DNA of 50,121 nucleotides from CBDBJK01 sp965206395 (GCA_965206395.1 CBDBJK010000006.1:1-50121); one strand, 5' to 3'; counted from the stretch's first letter, positions 24,392-34,115 are shown. A program made the numbers and translations. Notes: a model not told the origin generated them from the sequence alone.

Positions 24392-25891
24392 GTGGAAGCG
24401 AAGGCATCTACCATTAACGAATTGCGTGAACTCGTTCGAAGGGCCTGCAGAGACAACCCTCACCTGACATCGCGACTGGAAAAGGCCGCCTTATGGTCAG
24501 AGAGCGGCTATTGGCTTTGGGAAAAGACAATATCTATAACCTCACAGGCCTGGTTCGTGCCTTTCCTCTTGACTCGGAGGACTTACCCAGTCTGGAGAAC
24601 CAGTTTATGTTCTATACGCACTTCCTTGGACGGGCCGAGGAGTTGGCGCTGAAGTACACCGGGGCGAGCGACCAGGATTTTAGTGCAGCAATGTGTAACC
24701 GCGTCACCTCAGCCATCCTAGCTGTTATGCTGGGCACCCTTCAGCGGAACGACCAGGTATTCTCTCTGGTAGCCAAGGGACGATCTCATCCTTCAGTGCA
24801 GCAGGCTGTGGAGTTGGTTGGAGCTGTCATACCTGAAGACGTAGCGGAGTACCACAAAGGACACAACGAGCGCTCGAAGCCACACCTGCGAGCAGCTGGA
24901 GTATCGGGCGATCTGGAGCCTACGGGGACACTGGAGCTTGGGAAAGATGTAACCGAAAAACTCCGTCACAAGGCGCGCGAGCTGGGATTCGGCGAGGTGG
25001 GTTTCACGAGATTCGACCACCGGTACGCCTACGCCAGCAGAAAGGCATGGGTCAAGTATGAGCACGCGATCTGCCTCGCTTTGGAACAGGACTACAATCA
25101 GACCCAAACTATCCCAAGCCTGGAGGGTGAGCATGCTCATTACGGAACTTATGAGACAAAAGCGGAAATGGTGAAAGACTTGACAGACTACATTCGTTCT
25201 CTGGGTTATCATGCTCAGATGCACATAGACAGCGCGGACAGCGCCGCATACATTCCCATGTTCGTCAGCGCCGGTCTGGGCCAACTGGGAGCCAACGGTC
25301 AGCTATTGTCGCCTCACTTCGGATCGAGAGCAAGGCTTGCGATCGTCACGACTGATGCGCCCGTGACATATGATGGGCCGGTGGATTACGGAATATCCAA
25401 ATTCTGTCAGATTTGCCAGGTCTGTTTTGCCAGGTCTGTGTAGACCGGTGTCCCGGTAGGGCACTGATAAAGGACAAGGTCTGGTGGAGAGGTGCCCAGA
25501 AAACAAGGTCATATACGAACGCTGTCGCCCTGTGATGGCCCGCTACGAAGGCTGCGGTGTGTGCATGAAGGTATGCCCAATCCAGAAATACGGCATGAAG
25601 CCGGTGATGGAGCACTACGTTGATACAGGCGCGGTACTTGGCAAGGGCACTGATAACCTGGAAGGCTACACTCTTCGAGACAAAGGATATTTTAGCTCTG
25701 AACAGCTGCCCGTTTTCAGCCATGAGTTCTTCGAGATTCCGAATGCTCGCCCAGAGCAGTGGGTCTTTGAGCAGTTCAAAGAAAGATTGAAAGGCGAGGA
25801 AATACCAATGCCGGATGAGCTAGAAGACTTCGCAACCAAAGTCAAAGATGGTCTGGACAGGGGCAGGTCGTTCTACGACCATGATGGGTGA
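24392..25891 (+). pseudogene. Reductive-dehalogenase-like corrinoid/Fe-S protein, frameshifted three times
   Basis: The gene starts at GTG 24392, six bases after AAGGAGGT. Residues from ELRELVRRACRDNPHL jump frame at about 24490 to VRERLLALGKDNIYNLTGLV. A long segment follows (KARELGFGEVGFTRFD ... YIPMFVSAGLGQLGANGQLLSPHFGSR) and leads into the first cluster motif FCQICQVC, which should continue VDRCPGRALIKDKVWWRGAQK. A perfect 14-bp tandem duplication (25412-25425, 25426-25439) breaks it, and a one-base loss near 25505 shifts the frame again before CGVCMKVCP, the second cluster. Two 4Fe-4S motifs plus this corrinoid-enzyme-like core match RdhA/QueG-type proteins. No twin-arginine signal is visible, so it resembles cytoplasmic forms. 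Decayed, substrate unknown. Confidence 0.75.
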
Positions 25892-25952
25892 TGCTCTAAG
25901 TAGGCGTTCAGACCCCTTACTAATGGGGTTAACAAACGGCATTGGACGACTT

Positions 25953-26219
25953 CTAATTATTGAATGAACGGCTCCCGAGGTCGCTCCTGACGTTGCTTCC
26001 ATAGAAGGCCCCGAGGGCGGCGATGACGAGGGCGGCAGAGAAGGTGCTTACGATGTCGAACGAAACCGAAACGTCGTAAGCGGGGTAGCTGACGATCCCG
26101 ACGACGACGACGTCGCTGACGATGCCGCCAACGAAGAAGTCGATGAAGCCGAGGATGCCGAAGAAGCCGAAGAAGCCGATGGCGAGGATGATGGAAACAA
26201 GAATATCGTTATTCTTCAC
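25953..26219 (-). CDS. Small hypothetical membrane protein
   Basis: A possible 88-residue protein from GTG 26219. It has a hydrophobic first helix (ILVSIILAIGFFGFFGILGF), a second (FFVGGIVSDVVVVGIVSY) and a third near the end (STFSAALVIAALGAFYG). The DNA has short internal repeats (GCCGAAGAA). The ribosome-binding site is poor and no family is recognised; the consistent hydrophobic pattern is the main support. Confidence 0.4.
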   Translation of the reverse strand: MKNNDILVSIILAIGFFGFFGILGFIDFFVGGIVSDVVVVGIVSYPAYDVSVSFDIVSTFSAALVIAALGAFYGSNVRSDLGSRSFNN

Positions 26220-26296
26220 ATTATCATTATCATCTCGTATAGCGAATACTCTAGGAGTGCCTCCTTGGTTGTCCCAGCATCAGCATGACATTTTCG

Positions 26297-26363
26297 GTAA
26301 ACGTTCACCCCTCGGGACGGGGATTGTCGAACTGCCTTGGACAATGTGTAAGCGTTCAGCTCC
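26297..26363 (+). repeat. IS66-like terminal sequences
   Basis: GTAAACGTTCACCCC (26297-26311) and GTAAGCGTTCAGCTCC (26348-26363) resemble the GTAAGCG tip of IS66-family ends; a similar word lies at 25900 and an inverted one, GGGTGTGAACGCTTAC, at 27619-27634. Without IS630 copy 2 the last two would face each other across less than 50 bp. Confidence 0.4.
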
Positions 26364-26365
26364 TA

Positions 26366-27601
26366 GTGGTTCAACGTTTTTGTATTGATGGGTAGAGTGA
26401 CTTTAGCTTGATGCGCGCATCCTCGGTAGTGAAGCGCCAATCCACTCGTATCACATCCCGGTTGCGTTGATTCTGCCAAGCATTGACCTCGCCGCGCAGG
26501 ATGTCTTGATTGGCAATCCGTCGGTCCAGGCACTGTCGAGCCAGCACACCGATCTCTATCTCCGCCATATTCAACCAACTCCCGTGTTTGGGAGTGTAGT
26601 GTATCTCCAGTCGCTCAGCTATACGCCTCGCCTCAGCAGGCTCGAATGCCTCGTATAGCGAGGACAGCTTGTGAGTGTTGAGATTGTCCATTACCAGCAC
26701 GATCCGGTCTCTGTCAGGGTAGTCCTCGTCGACCAGTTTCTTTATCACATGCGCCCAGTCCACCTTCGTGCGACGCTCTCTGACCTCGACTCGGCGCCAT
26801 CCGTCCAACGGTGCAAACAGCATGAACAGGCTGCTCACTCCATTGCGCTCGTATTCGTAGTCGTATGCCGCCGATAAGCCGGGCGCTGCGGGACGCGGCA
26901 CTCGCGTCTCCTTGACTTGCTGTTTGCTCGTCTCATCCATGCACACCAGAACCTCATTCCCATCGTACGGCCGTTGGTAGACCTCCAGTACGTCTTCCAT
27001 CGCGCACACAAACTCCGCGCTCTGACCGGGCGGGATGCACCAACTCTGCTTCAGCCACGGCTTCAGTTCGTTTTTTTTTAAGCGCCTGGTGAACCGTCTC
27101 GGTGCTAATGGTCCCGACTATCTCACACTCGACCAACTGGTCAGCCAACAGCTTCAGGGTCCAACTGGCACGCCCCTCCGGCGGTTCCCCGCAGGCCATC
27201 GCTATCAACCGTGCTTCACCTTCGCCGTCCAGTCTCTTTTGACGCCGACGCAGTTGCTTTTTGCGATTCAGCGCAGACTCAACCCCCCCTCCACACAGCG
27301 CTTGCGTATTCGCTCGACCGTTGACTGTCCCACACCGAGCGCGCTGGTGATGTCCGCGTCCTTCATTCCCCCGTCCGAGCGTGACTCATCGCTCATCAGC
27401 AGAATGCGCGCATGGGTCTGTTTGTACGCCGCAGCCCGACCGCGTGAGACCAAGGCGTTGAGTTCCTGTTGTTCGTCGGTAGTCAGTCTGATACGGTACT
27501 TCTTGGTAGACATCATGGTTCCTCCTCGGTTCAACGTTACGATTGAACCCCCAAGAGGAACAATGACTATCATGGTATTCATTTCAATGATGTTGGACCA
27601 C
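26366..27601 (-). mobile_element. IS630 family element, copy 2
   Basis: A 1236-bp copy of the element at 12285, in reverse orientation, flanked by TA (26364-26365, 27602-27603). It lacks the 12-bp duplication of copies 1 and 3 and is missing one further base. Confidence 0.92.
26371..27516 (-). pseudogene. IS630 transposase, copy 2, frameshifted
   Basis: Near-identical to the copy-1 transposase, with the same A9 junction (27071-27079 on the minus strand). A single A missing in the G-rich run opposite 27283-27289 ends orfA early after RIRKRCVEGG, so this copy should not make a full transposase. One residue near the junction differs (VHQ versus VRQ). Confidence 0.8.
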
Positions 27602-27761
27602 TAGTCAGAAGGCGCAAAGGGTGTGAACGCTTACAAAGTTTGAAAGAGCGCTGATGCGTCTAACAATCACATTGAGGCGACCTCGCGAAAACCGTTATCG
27701 AGAGTGAAGCGCTATCCCCTACGAATATTTAGATGTAACCGCAACTGGATCGGACAAGTAG

Positions 27762-29288
27762 TTGCTCTTCAGTTCATTTGAATTCATCCTCGGTTACCTA
27801 CCAATCACATTAGCTGGCTTTTACCTGGCCAGGCGATTTGGTGGCGCGCGCCTAGCGTTGGGATGGCTGACGGCTGCGTCTCTTTTCTTCTACGGCTGGT
27901 GGAATCCTACCTATCTACTTTTGTTGGTGGGATCGGTTGGGATCAACTATATATTCGCTCATGTGCTAGCCGCGCGCGGATCGAGTCGTTTGCTGCTTGC
28001 ATCGGGCGTTGCGTTCAATCTGGCGCTTATCGGCTACTTCAAGTATGCTGGTTTCCTTTCTGCCAGCCTGAGTAGCACCACCGGAATAGACGCCACCATC
28101 GAAGGTATCGTTTTACCGTTGGCGATTTCCTTTTTCACGTTCCAGCAAATTGCCTACCTAGTGGATGTCTACAAAGGCAGAGGTCTGGAACGAGACCTTC
28201 TACGTTATTTCCTGTTCGTCAGCTTTTTCCCACAGCTTATAGCTGGCCCGATTGTCCATCATAGGGAAATGCTTCCCCAATTTATCTCAAGCAGGTTACG
28301 CAACCTTGGCTCGCGAAATCTGGCTATTGGCGGCACGATCTTCGTTCTGGGTTTGGGTAAAAAAGTAATCCTGGCAGATGGGCTGGCCCCGTTTGCGGAT
28401 GGTGTTTTCGATGCTGCGTTTCGTGGTGAGGCTCTTACCTTTTTTGAGGCCTGGAGTGGGGCGCTTTCATACACATTTCAAATCTACTTTGACTTCTCTG
28501 GATACTCTGACATGGCGCTGGGTCTTGCGGCTATGTTCGGCATCCGGTTACCGATCAACTTCAACTCCCCGTACAAGGCGGGCAGCATAATCGAATTCTG
28601 GCGGCGATGGCATATCACTCTATCGCGTTTCTTGCGGGAATATCTTTATATCGCGCTTGGCGGCAACCGTAAAGGAGTGCCGCGAAGGTACGCTAATCTG
28701 ATGATAACCATGTTGCTGGGAGGTCTGTGGCATGGCGCAGGTTGGACATTTGTCGCGTGGGGTGGATTGCACGGCCTGTTTCTTGTTACCAATCACGTTT
28801 GGCTTGGATTGCGCCCAAGGGGTAGAGGCGGCCTACCGTTATCCCCGTTTACGGGGCGCGCCCTCACCTTCTTCGTTGTGGTTTTAAGTTGGGTCTTCTT
28901 CCGTGCCGAAAACTTCGATGCGGCGCTTGGCGTATTGACAGGCATGGCAGGCTTGAATGGTATCGTGCTGTCGGAGACGTTACCAATTCATATTCAAGTT
29001 CCAGGACTTAGGTATGGCCTAACCCCGTACTTCGCCGAGAGATACGCCATTCCAATGATCTGTCTGGCAGCATTCATCTCGATGGCGATGCCAAATGTTC
29101 AAGAGATAATGGGTCGATTCTCGCCTGCGATAGAAAGGCTGACCATTTACAGAGGCTGGTTAGCTACAATGTTATTGTGGCGACCCAATCTACGCTGGTC
29201 GATTGTGACAACACTTGCGAGCGCCGCTGTGCTATTCAGAATCCTTACCAGGATTGAGCCGATTGAGTTCCTTTACTTTCAATTCTAG
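27762..29288 (+). CDS. MBOAT family membrane O-acyltransferase (AlgI/DltB-like)
   Basis: A 508-residue polytopic protein with about ten hydrophobic helices, from a TTG start. Family signatures appear in order: AISFFTFQQIAYLVDVYKG (~121-139), FFPQLIAGPIVHHREMLPQF (~155-174), FQIYFDFSGYSDMALGLAAMFG (split over ~239-260), FNSPYKAGSIIEFWRRWHITLSRF and REYLYIALGGNRKG, then LLGGLWHGAGWTFVAWGGLHG with the invariant His324. These proteins pass acyl groups across the membrane to acceptors such as alginate, teichoic acid or peptidoglycan. The overlapping next gene is an SGNH-type protein, the usual partner that finishes the transfer. The start is uncertain because no good ribosome-binding site is seen. 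Confidence 0.9.
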   Translation: MLFSSFEFILGYLPITLAGFYLARRFGGARLALGWLTAASLFFYGWWNPTYLLLLVGSVGINYIFAHVLAARGSSRLLLASGVAFNLALIGYFKYAGFLSASLSSTTGIDATIEGIVLPLAISFFTFQQIAYLVDVYKGRGLERDLLRYFLFVSFFPQLIAGPIVHHREMLPQFISSRLRNLGSRNLAIGGTIFVLGLGKKVILADGLAPFADGVFDAAFRGEALTFFEAWSGALSYTFQIYFDFSGYSDMALGLAAMFGIRLPINFNSPYKAGSIIEFWRRWHITLSRFLREYLYIALGGNRKGVPRRYANLMITMLLGGLWHGAGWTFVAWGGLHGLFLVTNHVWLGLRPRGRGGLPLSPFTGRALTFFVVVLSWVFFRAENFDAALGVLTGMAGLNGIVLSETLPIHIQVPGLRYGLTPYFAERYAIPMICLAAFISMAMPNVQEIMGRFSPAIERLTIYRGWLATMLLWRPNLRWSIVTTLASAAVLFRILTRIEPIEFLYFQF

Positions 29289-30180
29289 AAGGTACGTGAT
29301 AACAGTCTTCGTGTGTGTCGCGTTGCTTTCAATCGCGTTTTTGGCAACTACAGAATTGCTTATTCGTGTCAGGGTAATTCCAAATGACAGATCAATCTGG
29401 CATCGCGACCTGTTTTTCAGAAGCGACTCGCAGAACGTAATATTCGGCGATTCTCACACTTCCTTTGGAGTTCATGGCCTTTCGGGTTTCCTCAATCTTT
29501 CATTCCCATCCGAGAACGTTCCTCTGATCGAAATCAAGGTGCGGCGTTATTTTGCCGATAAACAGCCTGGCAAGGTGATCTTGCAAGCTACTCCCAACAT
29601 GTTTTCCCCCGACCGAGACAACTATGATGAGCGTATCGATGCTCGCCCATACATCACCAAGAATTGGAAGCCCTACCTGTGGATGTTCACCAGGACGCAT
29701 CAGGAGAAGATATACACCTACTGGAAGCTATTTCTTTCTGGCGCTGGTTTTGAGAACAAATATACGTTTCAGCCAGATGGAGCGCTCACCCAAAAGGACT
29801 ACTGGAGCACATCATCCGCAAGTCAGCGCCATTTCTTAACTGAAAGGCGCATCGATCAACAAAGGCCTTATGCTGAGCCTGCGGAGATTAGAAGTGCGCA
29901 ATCTTACGCGCGCATTCTGGAATTTCTCAAATCGCGCGGAGCAGAGGTCTGCATGGTAGACATGCCAGTGACACCGCTTTATCGAGAGCTAAGCTCGAAC
30001 TATGAGGAGTTCGAGAGCGCCATAGTCTTATTTCGGTCGCTCGCTGCCGATCATGAAGTCCGTTACACGGATATGTCTGCCTCGATCACCGACCTCGAAT
30101 ACTTCTCGAATCAAGACCACCTCAATGAACGAGGCTCATTGAATTTTGCTCCCCTGCTCGAATCTGCCTGCTTCGGATAG
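29263..30180 (+). CDS. Membrane-anchored SGNH/GDSL-like protein, partner of the MBOAT protein
   Basis: About 305 residues, overlapping the end of the MBOAT gene by 26 nt if it starts at TTG 29263 (AGGA nine bases upstream); GTG 29296 is an alternative. After RR comes one N-terminal membrane helix (VITVFVCVALLSIAFLATTE), so the domain is outside the cytoplasm. The nucleophile motif is NVIFGDSHTSFG (Ser about 64) and the C-terminal Asp-His pair lies in FSNQDHLNERGSLNF. This matches AlgJ/AlgX/PatB-like and DHHW proteins that complete polymer O-acetylation. Substrate unknown; no polymer synthase is adjacent. Confidence 0.8.
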   Translation: MSSFTFNSRRYVITVFVCVALLSIAFLATTELLIRVRVIPNDRSIWHRDLFFRSDSQNVIFGDSHTSFGVHGLSGFLNLSFPSENVPLIEIKVRRYFADKQPGKVILQATPNMFSPDRDNYDERIDARPYITKNWKPYLWMFTRTHQEKIYTYWKLFLSGAGFENKYTFQPDGALTQKDYWSTSSASQRHFLTERRIDQQRPYAEPAEIRSAQSYARILEFLKSRGAEVCMVDMPVTPLYRELSSNYEEFESAIVLFRSLAADHEVRYTDMSASITDLEYFSNQDHLNERGSLNFAPLLESACFG

Positions 30181-30329
30181 CACGGCGCCAAGCCTTTAAT
30201 GGATAACCTCACCAGATAGGTTTGTACGCTACGATGAGGGCTTTATTATCGCCTTAATCGATGCCAACATCAGTACGACCCTGGCGGTCACATCCTCCCG
30301 GCAAATTAGCCGTTCAATCTAAGGTTTCT

Positions 30330-30719
30330 TTGAACCAGTGGATGGTGATTCGTCCCTTTGACCATCTGGATAGCACCGAAAATTATGAAATCGCACTTGT
30401 ACTTCAACCCAACCCATTATTGGCATTAGGACATAATTTTAAAGAAGAGTTCCAGTGAATCGTAGCTCAACGTGATGTCGACACGTTGGATGGTTGGATA
30501 ACAAAAGCAGTGCTTTCCGAATCGAAGCCCTTCCAGTCCCTCGGCGAGGGCATGACTCATGATCTGGAAGCTGTACGGAACGGATTGACGATTCCCTGGA
30601 GTACGACCCAGTGTGGAGGGCAGATTTGTAAGGTGAAGCTCATCAAAGGGCAGGCCTATGGCAGGGCCAAACCACGCTTACCGCGTCAGCGAATTCTCCA
30701 TCGCAGCACGGTCGCTTAG
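30330..30719 (+). pseudogene. ISL3 family transposase, C-terminal relic
   Basis: One frame, interrupted by TGA at 30456-30458, reads LVLQPNPLLALGHNFKEEFQ, then IVAQRDVDTLDGWI, LEAVRNGLTIPWSTTQCGGQ and CKVKLIKGQAYGRAKPRL. The last part is the typical ISL3 ending (LPWSNGQVEGQVxxLKLIKRQMYGRA), though the conserved VEG is decayed to CGG. The rest of the element is gone. Confidence 0.75.
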
Positions 30720-31085
30720 CTTGATAGAACTGCCCGAGATGCTTTATTACCCTCACATCTTTATCACCAAAATGTCGGAAGAACCTTTTTACTGCGCCCC
30801 CGACAACCGTGATCTGAAGTTGTCAACTGCCATCAGCCACGCTCAAATACACCTCATTTAAAGGTCGATAACCCGGGTGTTTTGCGCGCTGAGGCTCCAG
30901 TGCGAAATTTGCTGTTGGGGATTCACGCCAAAGACCCTGTCATACGTAACGATGTTTTGCAGTATAGCCTTGACTGATCAAGCAGATTTCAAGCGCTGTG
31001 TGCACTTATGATGTTCATCTAGCCGATGGAAGAGCCAGGAGCAGATGAAAATTCTAACTTCGTTTGGAATTGGCATGAGAAATCC
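30720..31085. other. Gene-free stretch
   Basis: No supported gene. It may include the outer end of the ISL3 relic (TCACCAAAATGTCGG near 30766) but no inverted partner was found. Confidence 0.35.
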
Positions 31086-31089
31086 AGGC

Positions 31090-31467
31090 TCACTGGACGG
31101 TAAGGGTTCCCACCATGCCTAGTAGCTCGTGGGGTATGCAGATTGGTTCAAAAGTCCCAGGTGTATCGAAGGTGAAAGTTAGTGTCACAGTCTCGCCTGC
31201 GCCCACGTCCTGATCGATACCGAGTTCGTCAACTGTGAAGGTGTGAAACTCGCCCTCCGCAATCAAAGTGAAATTGACAGTCTCACCTACGCTGAACGTT
31301 AACTCGGATTGAGAGAATGTGTAGCTCCTACTTCCGCTGGGGTCTTGGAGAGTAATCACCGTTGGGGGCACGACTGTCAAAGAATCAACGTCGCTGCCGC
31401 CGCAGGCCGTTAGAATGACCGATATAACGGCTACCAGCAAGATTAGTGCTATGAGTTTTCTGGGCAT
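31090..31467 (-). CDS. Cupredoxin-like lipoprotein (type I copper)
   Basis: A 125-residue lipoprotein from ATG 31467, five bases after AAGGAG. The signal peptide ends in the lipobox LTAC with Cys22. The rest is a plastocyanin/azurin-like beta sandwich with all four expected copper ligands: His75 (GEFHTF), Cys110, His113 and Met118 (CIPHELLGM). The small C-x2-H-x4-M loop is typical of mononuclear type I sites. It is likely a periplasmic or surface electron carrier; no partner oxidase or dehydrogenase is adjacent. Stands alone between IS relics. Confidence 0.85.
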   Translation of the reverse strand: MPRKLIALILLVAVISVILTACGGSDVDSLTVVPPTVITLQDPSGSRSYTFSQSELTFSVGETVNFTLIAEGEFHTFTVDELGIDQDVGAGETVTLTFTFDTPGTFEPICIPHELLGMVGTLTVQ

Positions 31468-31882
31468 AGAGTCTCCTTGTCCATTTATATTTGGGACATG
31501 ATAAGCTGGGATTTCCCATTTCAACCTAAATTTCCCATACGGAGTCCAGTGCTTTCATAAACGCACCATACTGCGATGGCACATCACTGTACGGTCACTC
31601 GCTGATGCTGTCAATTGCGATCCAATATGCTCCATCTTTAGATCCATAGTGCCGTTAGCCACTCAGAACCACCCACAAAGTCGATATAACGCCTCACTCA
31701 GACCGAACCTCACTCTACAAGTCGCACATCTTGCCCAGGGCAGCCATGACATGATCCCGATTCCCAGACCAATGTGTCTTGCTATCCAGGATTGAAACGA
31801 AGCCTACCTATCCTTTCCAGCATTTCATCGAACATATCTCTCGTCACCATCACCTCAGCAAGCTGGATCGCAAGCCTCCTGA
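31468..31882. other. Gene-free stretch
   Basis: Nothing recognisable as coding or RNA. It ends at the palindrome-bearing left boundary of the degraded IS5 element. Confidence 0.35.
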
Positions 31883-31902
31883 CCTCCTTACGCGGAAGGA
31901 GG
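31883..31902. repeat. Palindrome variant
   Basis: CCTCCTTACGCGGAAGGAGG: seven-base arms around ACGCGG, related to the perfect palindrome at 13565. It marks the point where similarity between the two adjacent IS5 copies begins. Confidence 0.5.
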
Positions 31903-31904
31903 TT

Positions 31905-32636
31905 TACCCCCCATCTATGCATACTCAAACCATTGCCATGCGGCTCACGTCGCTTCGCCAACTATGTCGATTCTTCAACTCCATAGCGCATAGGCTCAGA
32001 GTCGTATCCCCTGTCTCCCTGCACTTGAAGAGGACGCTTGCGAGGTCTACCCCGCTTGCCCTTGATAGCAGGTATGGCATCCACCAACTCAAGGGCCTGG
32101 GTAACATCGTGAGCGTTCGCGCCAGTCAACTTTATCGCCAGTGGAATGCCTTGGGCATCGGTTATGATATGATGTTTGCTACCCGCTTTCGCCCTGTCCC
32201 TGGGGTTGGGACCCGTCTTCTGACCCCCAAAACTGCTCGCACTGAAGCGCTGTCCAGCACTGCGCGAGTCCAGTCTATGTCCTTCCGCGGAAGGACGGCT
32301 TGCAGGCGCTCAAGGCATACCAGATGGATGCGCTCCCAGACTCCCGCCTGGTGCCAATCTCCGAGGCGTCTCCAGCAGGTCATCCCACTGCCACAGCCCA
32401 TCTCCTTGGGCAGATCTTTCCAGCCGATGCCTGTCTTAGGCACGAATATTATCCCACTGAGAACCTGTCTGTCAGCTATCCTCGGCCTTCCTCCTTTAGG
32501 CTTTGGCGGTTGTGGCGGCAGTAGCGGTCGTACCAGTTCCCAAAGTTAATCGCTTACAAGGGCTCAGACACTAGAATATCCTCCTCCAGAGAATATCCTG
32601 ACTTTAGCCCTCTTTACTAGGTTTTGTTAGACGGTC
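31905..32636 (-). mobile_element. IS5 family element A, degraded and left-truncated
   Basis: Matches the neighbouring element B over most of the transposase (KTGIGWKDLPKEMGCGSGMT, RAVLDSASVRAVLG, then in another frame QKTGPNPRDRAKAGSK). The right end GGTTTTGTTAGACGGTC is intact and stops at 32636; no left end was found. The transposase is broken by several frameshifts and carries an in-frame palindrome insertion at 32279-32296. Confidence 0.75.
32279..32296. repeat. 18-bp palindrome inside a transposase gene
   Basis: GTCCTTCCGCGGAAGGAC, identical to the core of the palindrome at 13565. Element B has CGCTCAGCTG at the same place, so 19 bases replaced 10, a net gain of nine that keeps the reading frame. 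Confidence 0.7.
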
Positions 32637-32639
32637 TTA

Positions 32640-33519
32640 GAGCGTCTAACAAAACCATTATTGGAACAGAAAGCGAGAGCAGATGATGGCACAACCTATG
32701 GCCAAGAAAGCCTCATGTATGTCTGCCCTGCGCTCATATCGAACCCGTAAGCGTCGGAACTGATGAAGCCAACTCAGGCTTCTCTCAACCACCCATCTAT
32801 GCACACCCAACCCGCTGCCATGCGGCTCACCTCGCTTGGCCAGCAGCGGCCAGATATGTCGCTTCTTCAACTCCTTGCGAACAGGCTCAGAGTCATACCC
32901 TCTGTCTCCCTGCGCCTGAAGAGGACGCTTGCGAGGCCTGCCTCGCTTGCCCTTGACAGCAGGTATGGCATCCACCAACTCAAGGGCTTGGGTGACATCG
33001 TGAGCGTTCGCGCCAGTCAACCTGACCGCCAGTGGAATGCCCTGGGCATCGGTTATGATATGATGCTTGCTACCCGCCTTCGCCCTGTCCGTGGGGTTGG
33101 GGCCTGTTTTCTGCCCCCAAAAACTGCTCGCACTGAAGCACTGTCCAGCACTGCGCGAGTCCAGTCTATGCGCTCAGCTGCTTGCAGGCGCTCAAGGCAT
33201 ACCAAGTGGATGCGCTCCCAGACTCCCGACTGGTGCCAATCTCTGAGGCGCCTCCAGCAGGTCATCCCACTGCCACAGTCCATCTCCTTGGGTAGGTCTT
33301 CCCAGCCAATGCCTGTCTTTAGCACGAACAGTATCCCACTTAGGACCTGTCTGTCAGGTATCCTGGGCCTTCCTCCTTTCGGCTTCGGTGGTTGTGGCGG
33401 CAGTAAAGGTTGCACCAGTTCCCAGAATTCATCGCTTACAAGGGGCTTAGACATTAGGTCATCCTCCTCCAGAGAATGTCCAGATTCTAACCCCTTTTAT
33501 TAGGTTTTGTTAGACGCTC
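32640..33519 (-). mobile_element. IS5 family element B
   Basis: An 880-bp element with inverted ends GAGCGTCTAACAAAACC (from 32640) and its complement (to 33519), flanked by TTA on both sides (32637-32639, 33520-33522). Its left TTA directly follows the right end of element A, so the two related elements abut. Confidence 0.88.
32658..33454 (-). pseudogene. IS5-family transposase in two frames
   Basis: The first part (MSKPLVSDEFWELVQPLLPP, GRPRIPDRQVLSGILFVLKT, GMTCWRRLRDWHQSGVWERI, RAVLDSASVRAVFGG) contains the first catalytic Asp. At an AAAA run near 33110 the protein continues in the -1 frame as KTGPNPTDRAKAGSKHHIIT, then LTGANAHDVTQALELVDAIP, QGDRGYDS (second Asp) and HRWVVERSLSWLHQFRRLRV (Glu). 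Either a one-base loss or a slippage site joins them. All three acidic residues are present, so activity with frameshifting is conceivable. Confidence 0.75.
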
Positions 33520-33533
33520 TTAGTACCGTTCCA

Positions 33534-34115
33534 ACTCACGGGACATTGCGTTCGCTACGCAGCGGGCGAACCACAGCAGTACATAGGCCAGTTGGACGAG
33601 GTGATACCAGACTCCTCATGTTCGACATCAGGAGTCTGGTATCTGGCCAGTAACAGCCGCTGTTTGCAAAGGCGGAAGAAGTGCCCCAGGTGGTAGCGTT
33701 GCGTATAGGTCTGATGTACCTCAAGCAAGGATAGTTGGTAGCGTCGCTTATCCACCACCACAAGCCACATAGGGCGCTTGAATACGGGGCGGCCATCTGG
33801 ATCCAGCATGCGAAATCGCTCCAGGGTGAAGGGACGGTCGTGCATGGGACAGTCTCGCTTGCTCCTCATCAACAGATTAAGCCAGGCCTGAATGTGCACA
33901 TTGTAGGTGTGACCACGCCTAGTCGTATGGGTTGTCTGATTCGCTACATCCGGTTCACCCCAGTTAGTGGGATCACTTAGACAAAGCACTCTCCGTACCA
34001 CGTTAGGTGGCTTGAACCTCGCTCCGATTGTGTCTCACTTTCGCTGACGTTCTACAGTCTGGCTCTATCCAAACGGTATTTGGGATGAGCGTCGAGGGCG
34101 CAATAAATGCGCACC
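33534..34115 (-). pseudogene. Degraded DDE transposase of an unassigned IS type
   Basis: Fragments in several frames line up with one transposase family: LDAHPKYRLDRARL, TWYGECF, then SDPTNWGEPD, RRGHTYNVHIQAWLNLLMRS, DRPFTLERFRMLDPDGRPVF, RPMWLVVVDKRR and YHLGHFFRLCKQRLLLARYQ, and in another frame LVQLAYVLLWFARC. At least two frameshifts and one stop are present. The N-terminus and both ends are missing. Confidence 0.65.

Noticed and set aside
26101..26200. Repetitive GCCGAAGAAGCC run as an acidic repeat protein on the plus strand
   Set aside because: The minus strand gives a consistent hydrophobic protein, while the plus frames lack a start and regular structure.
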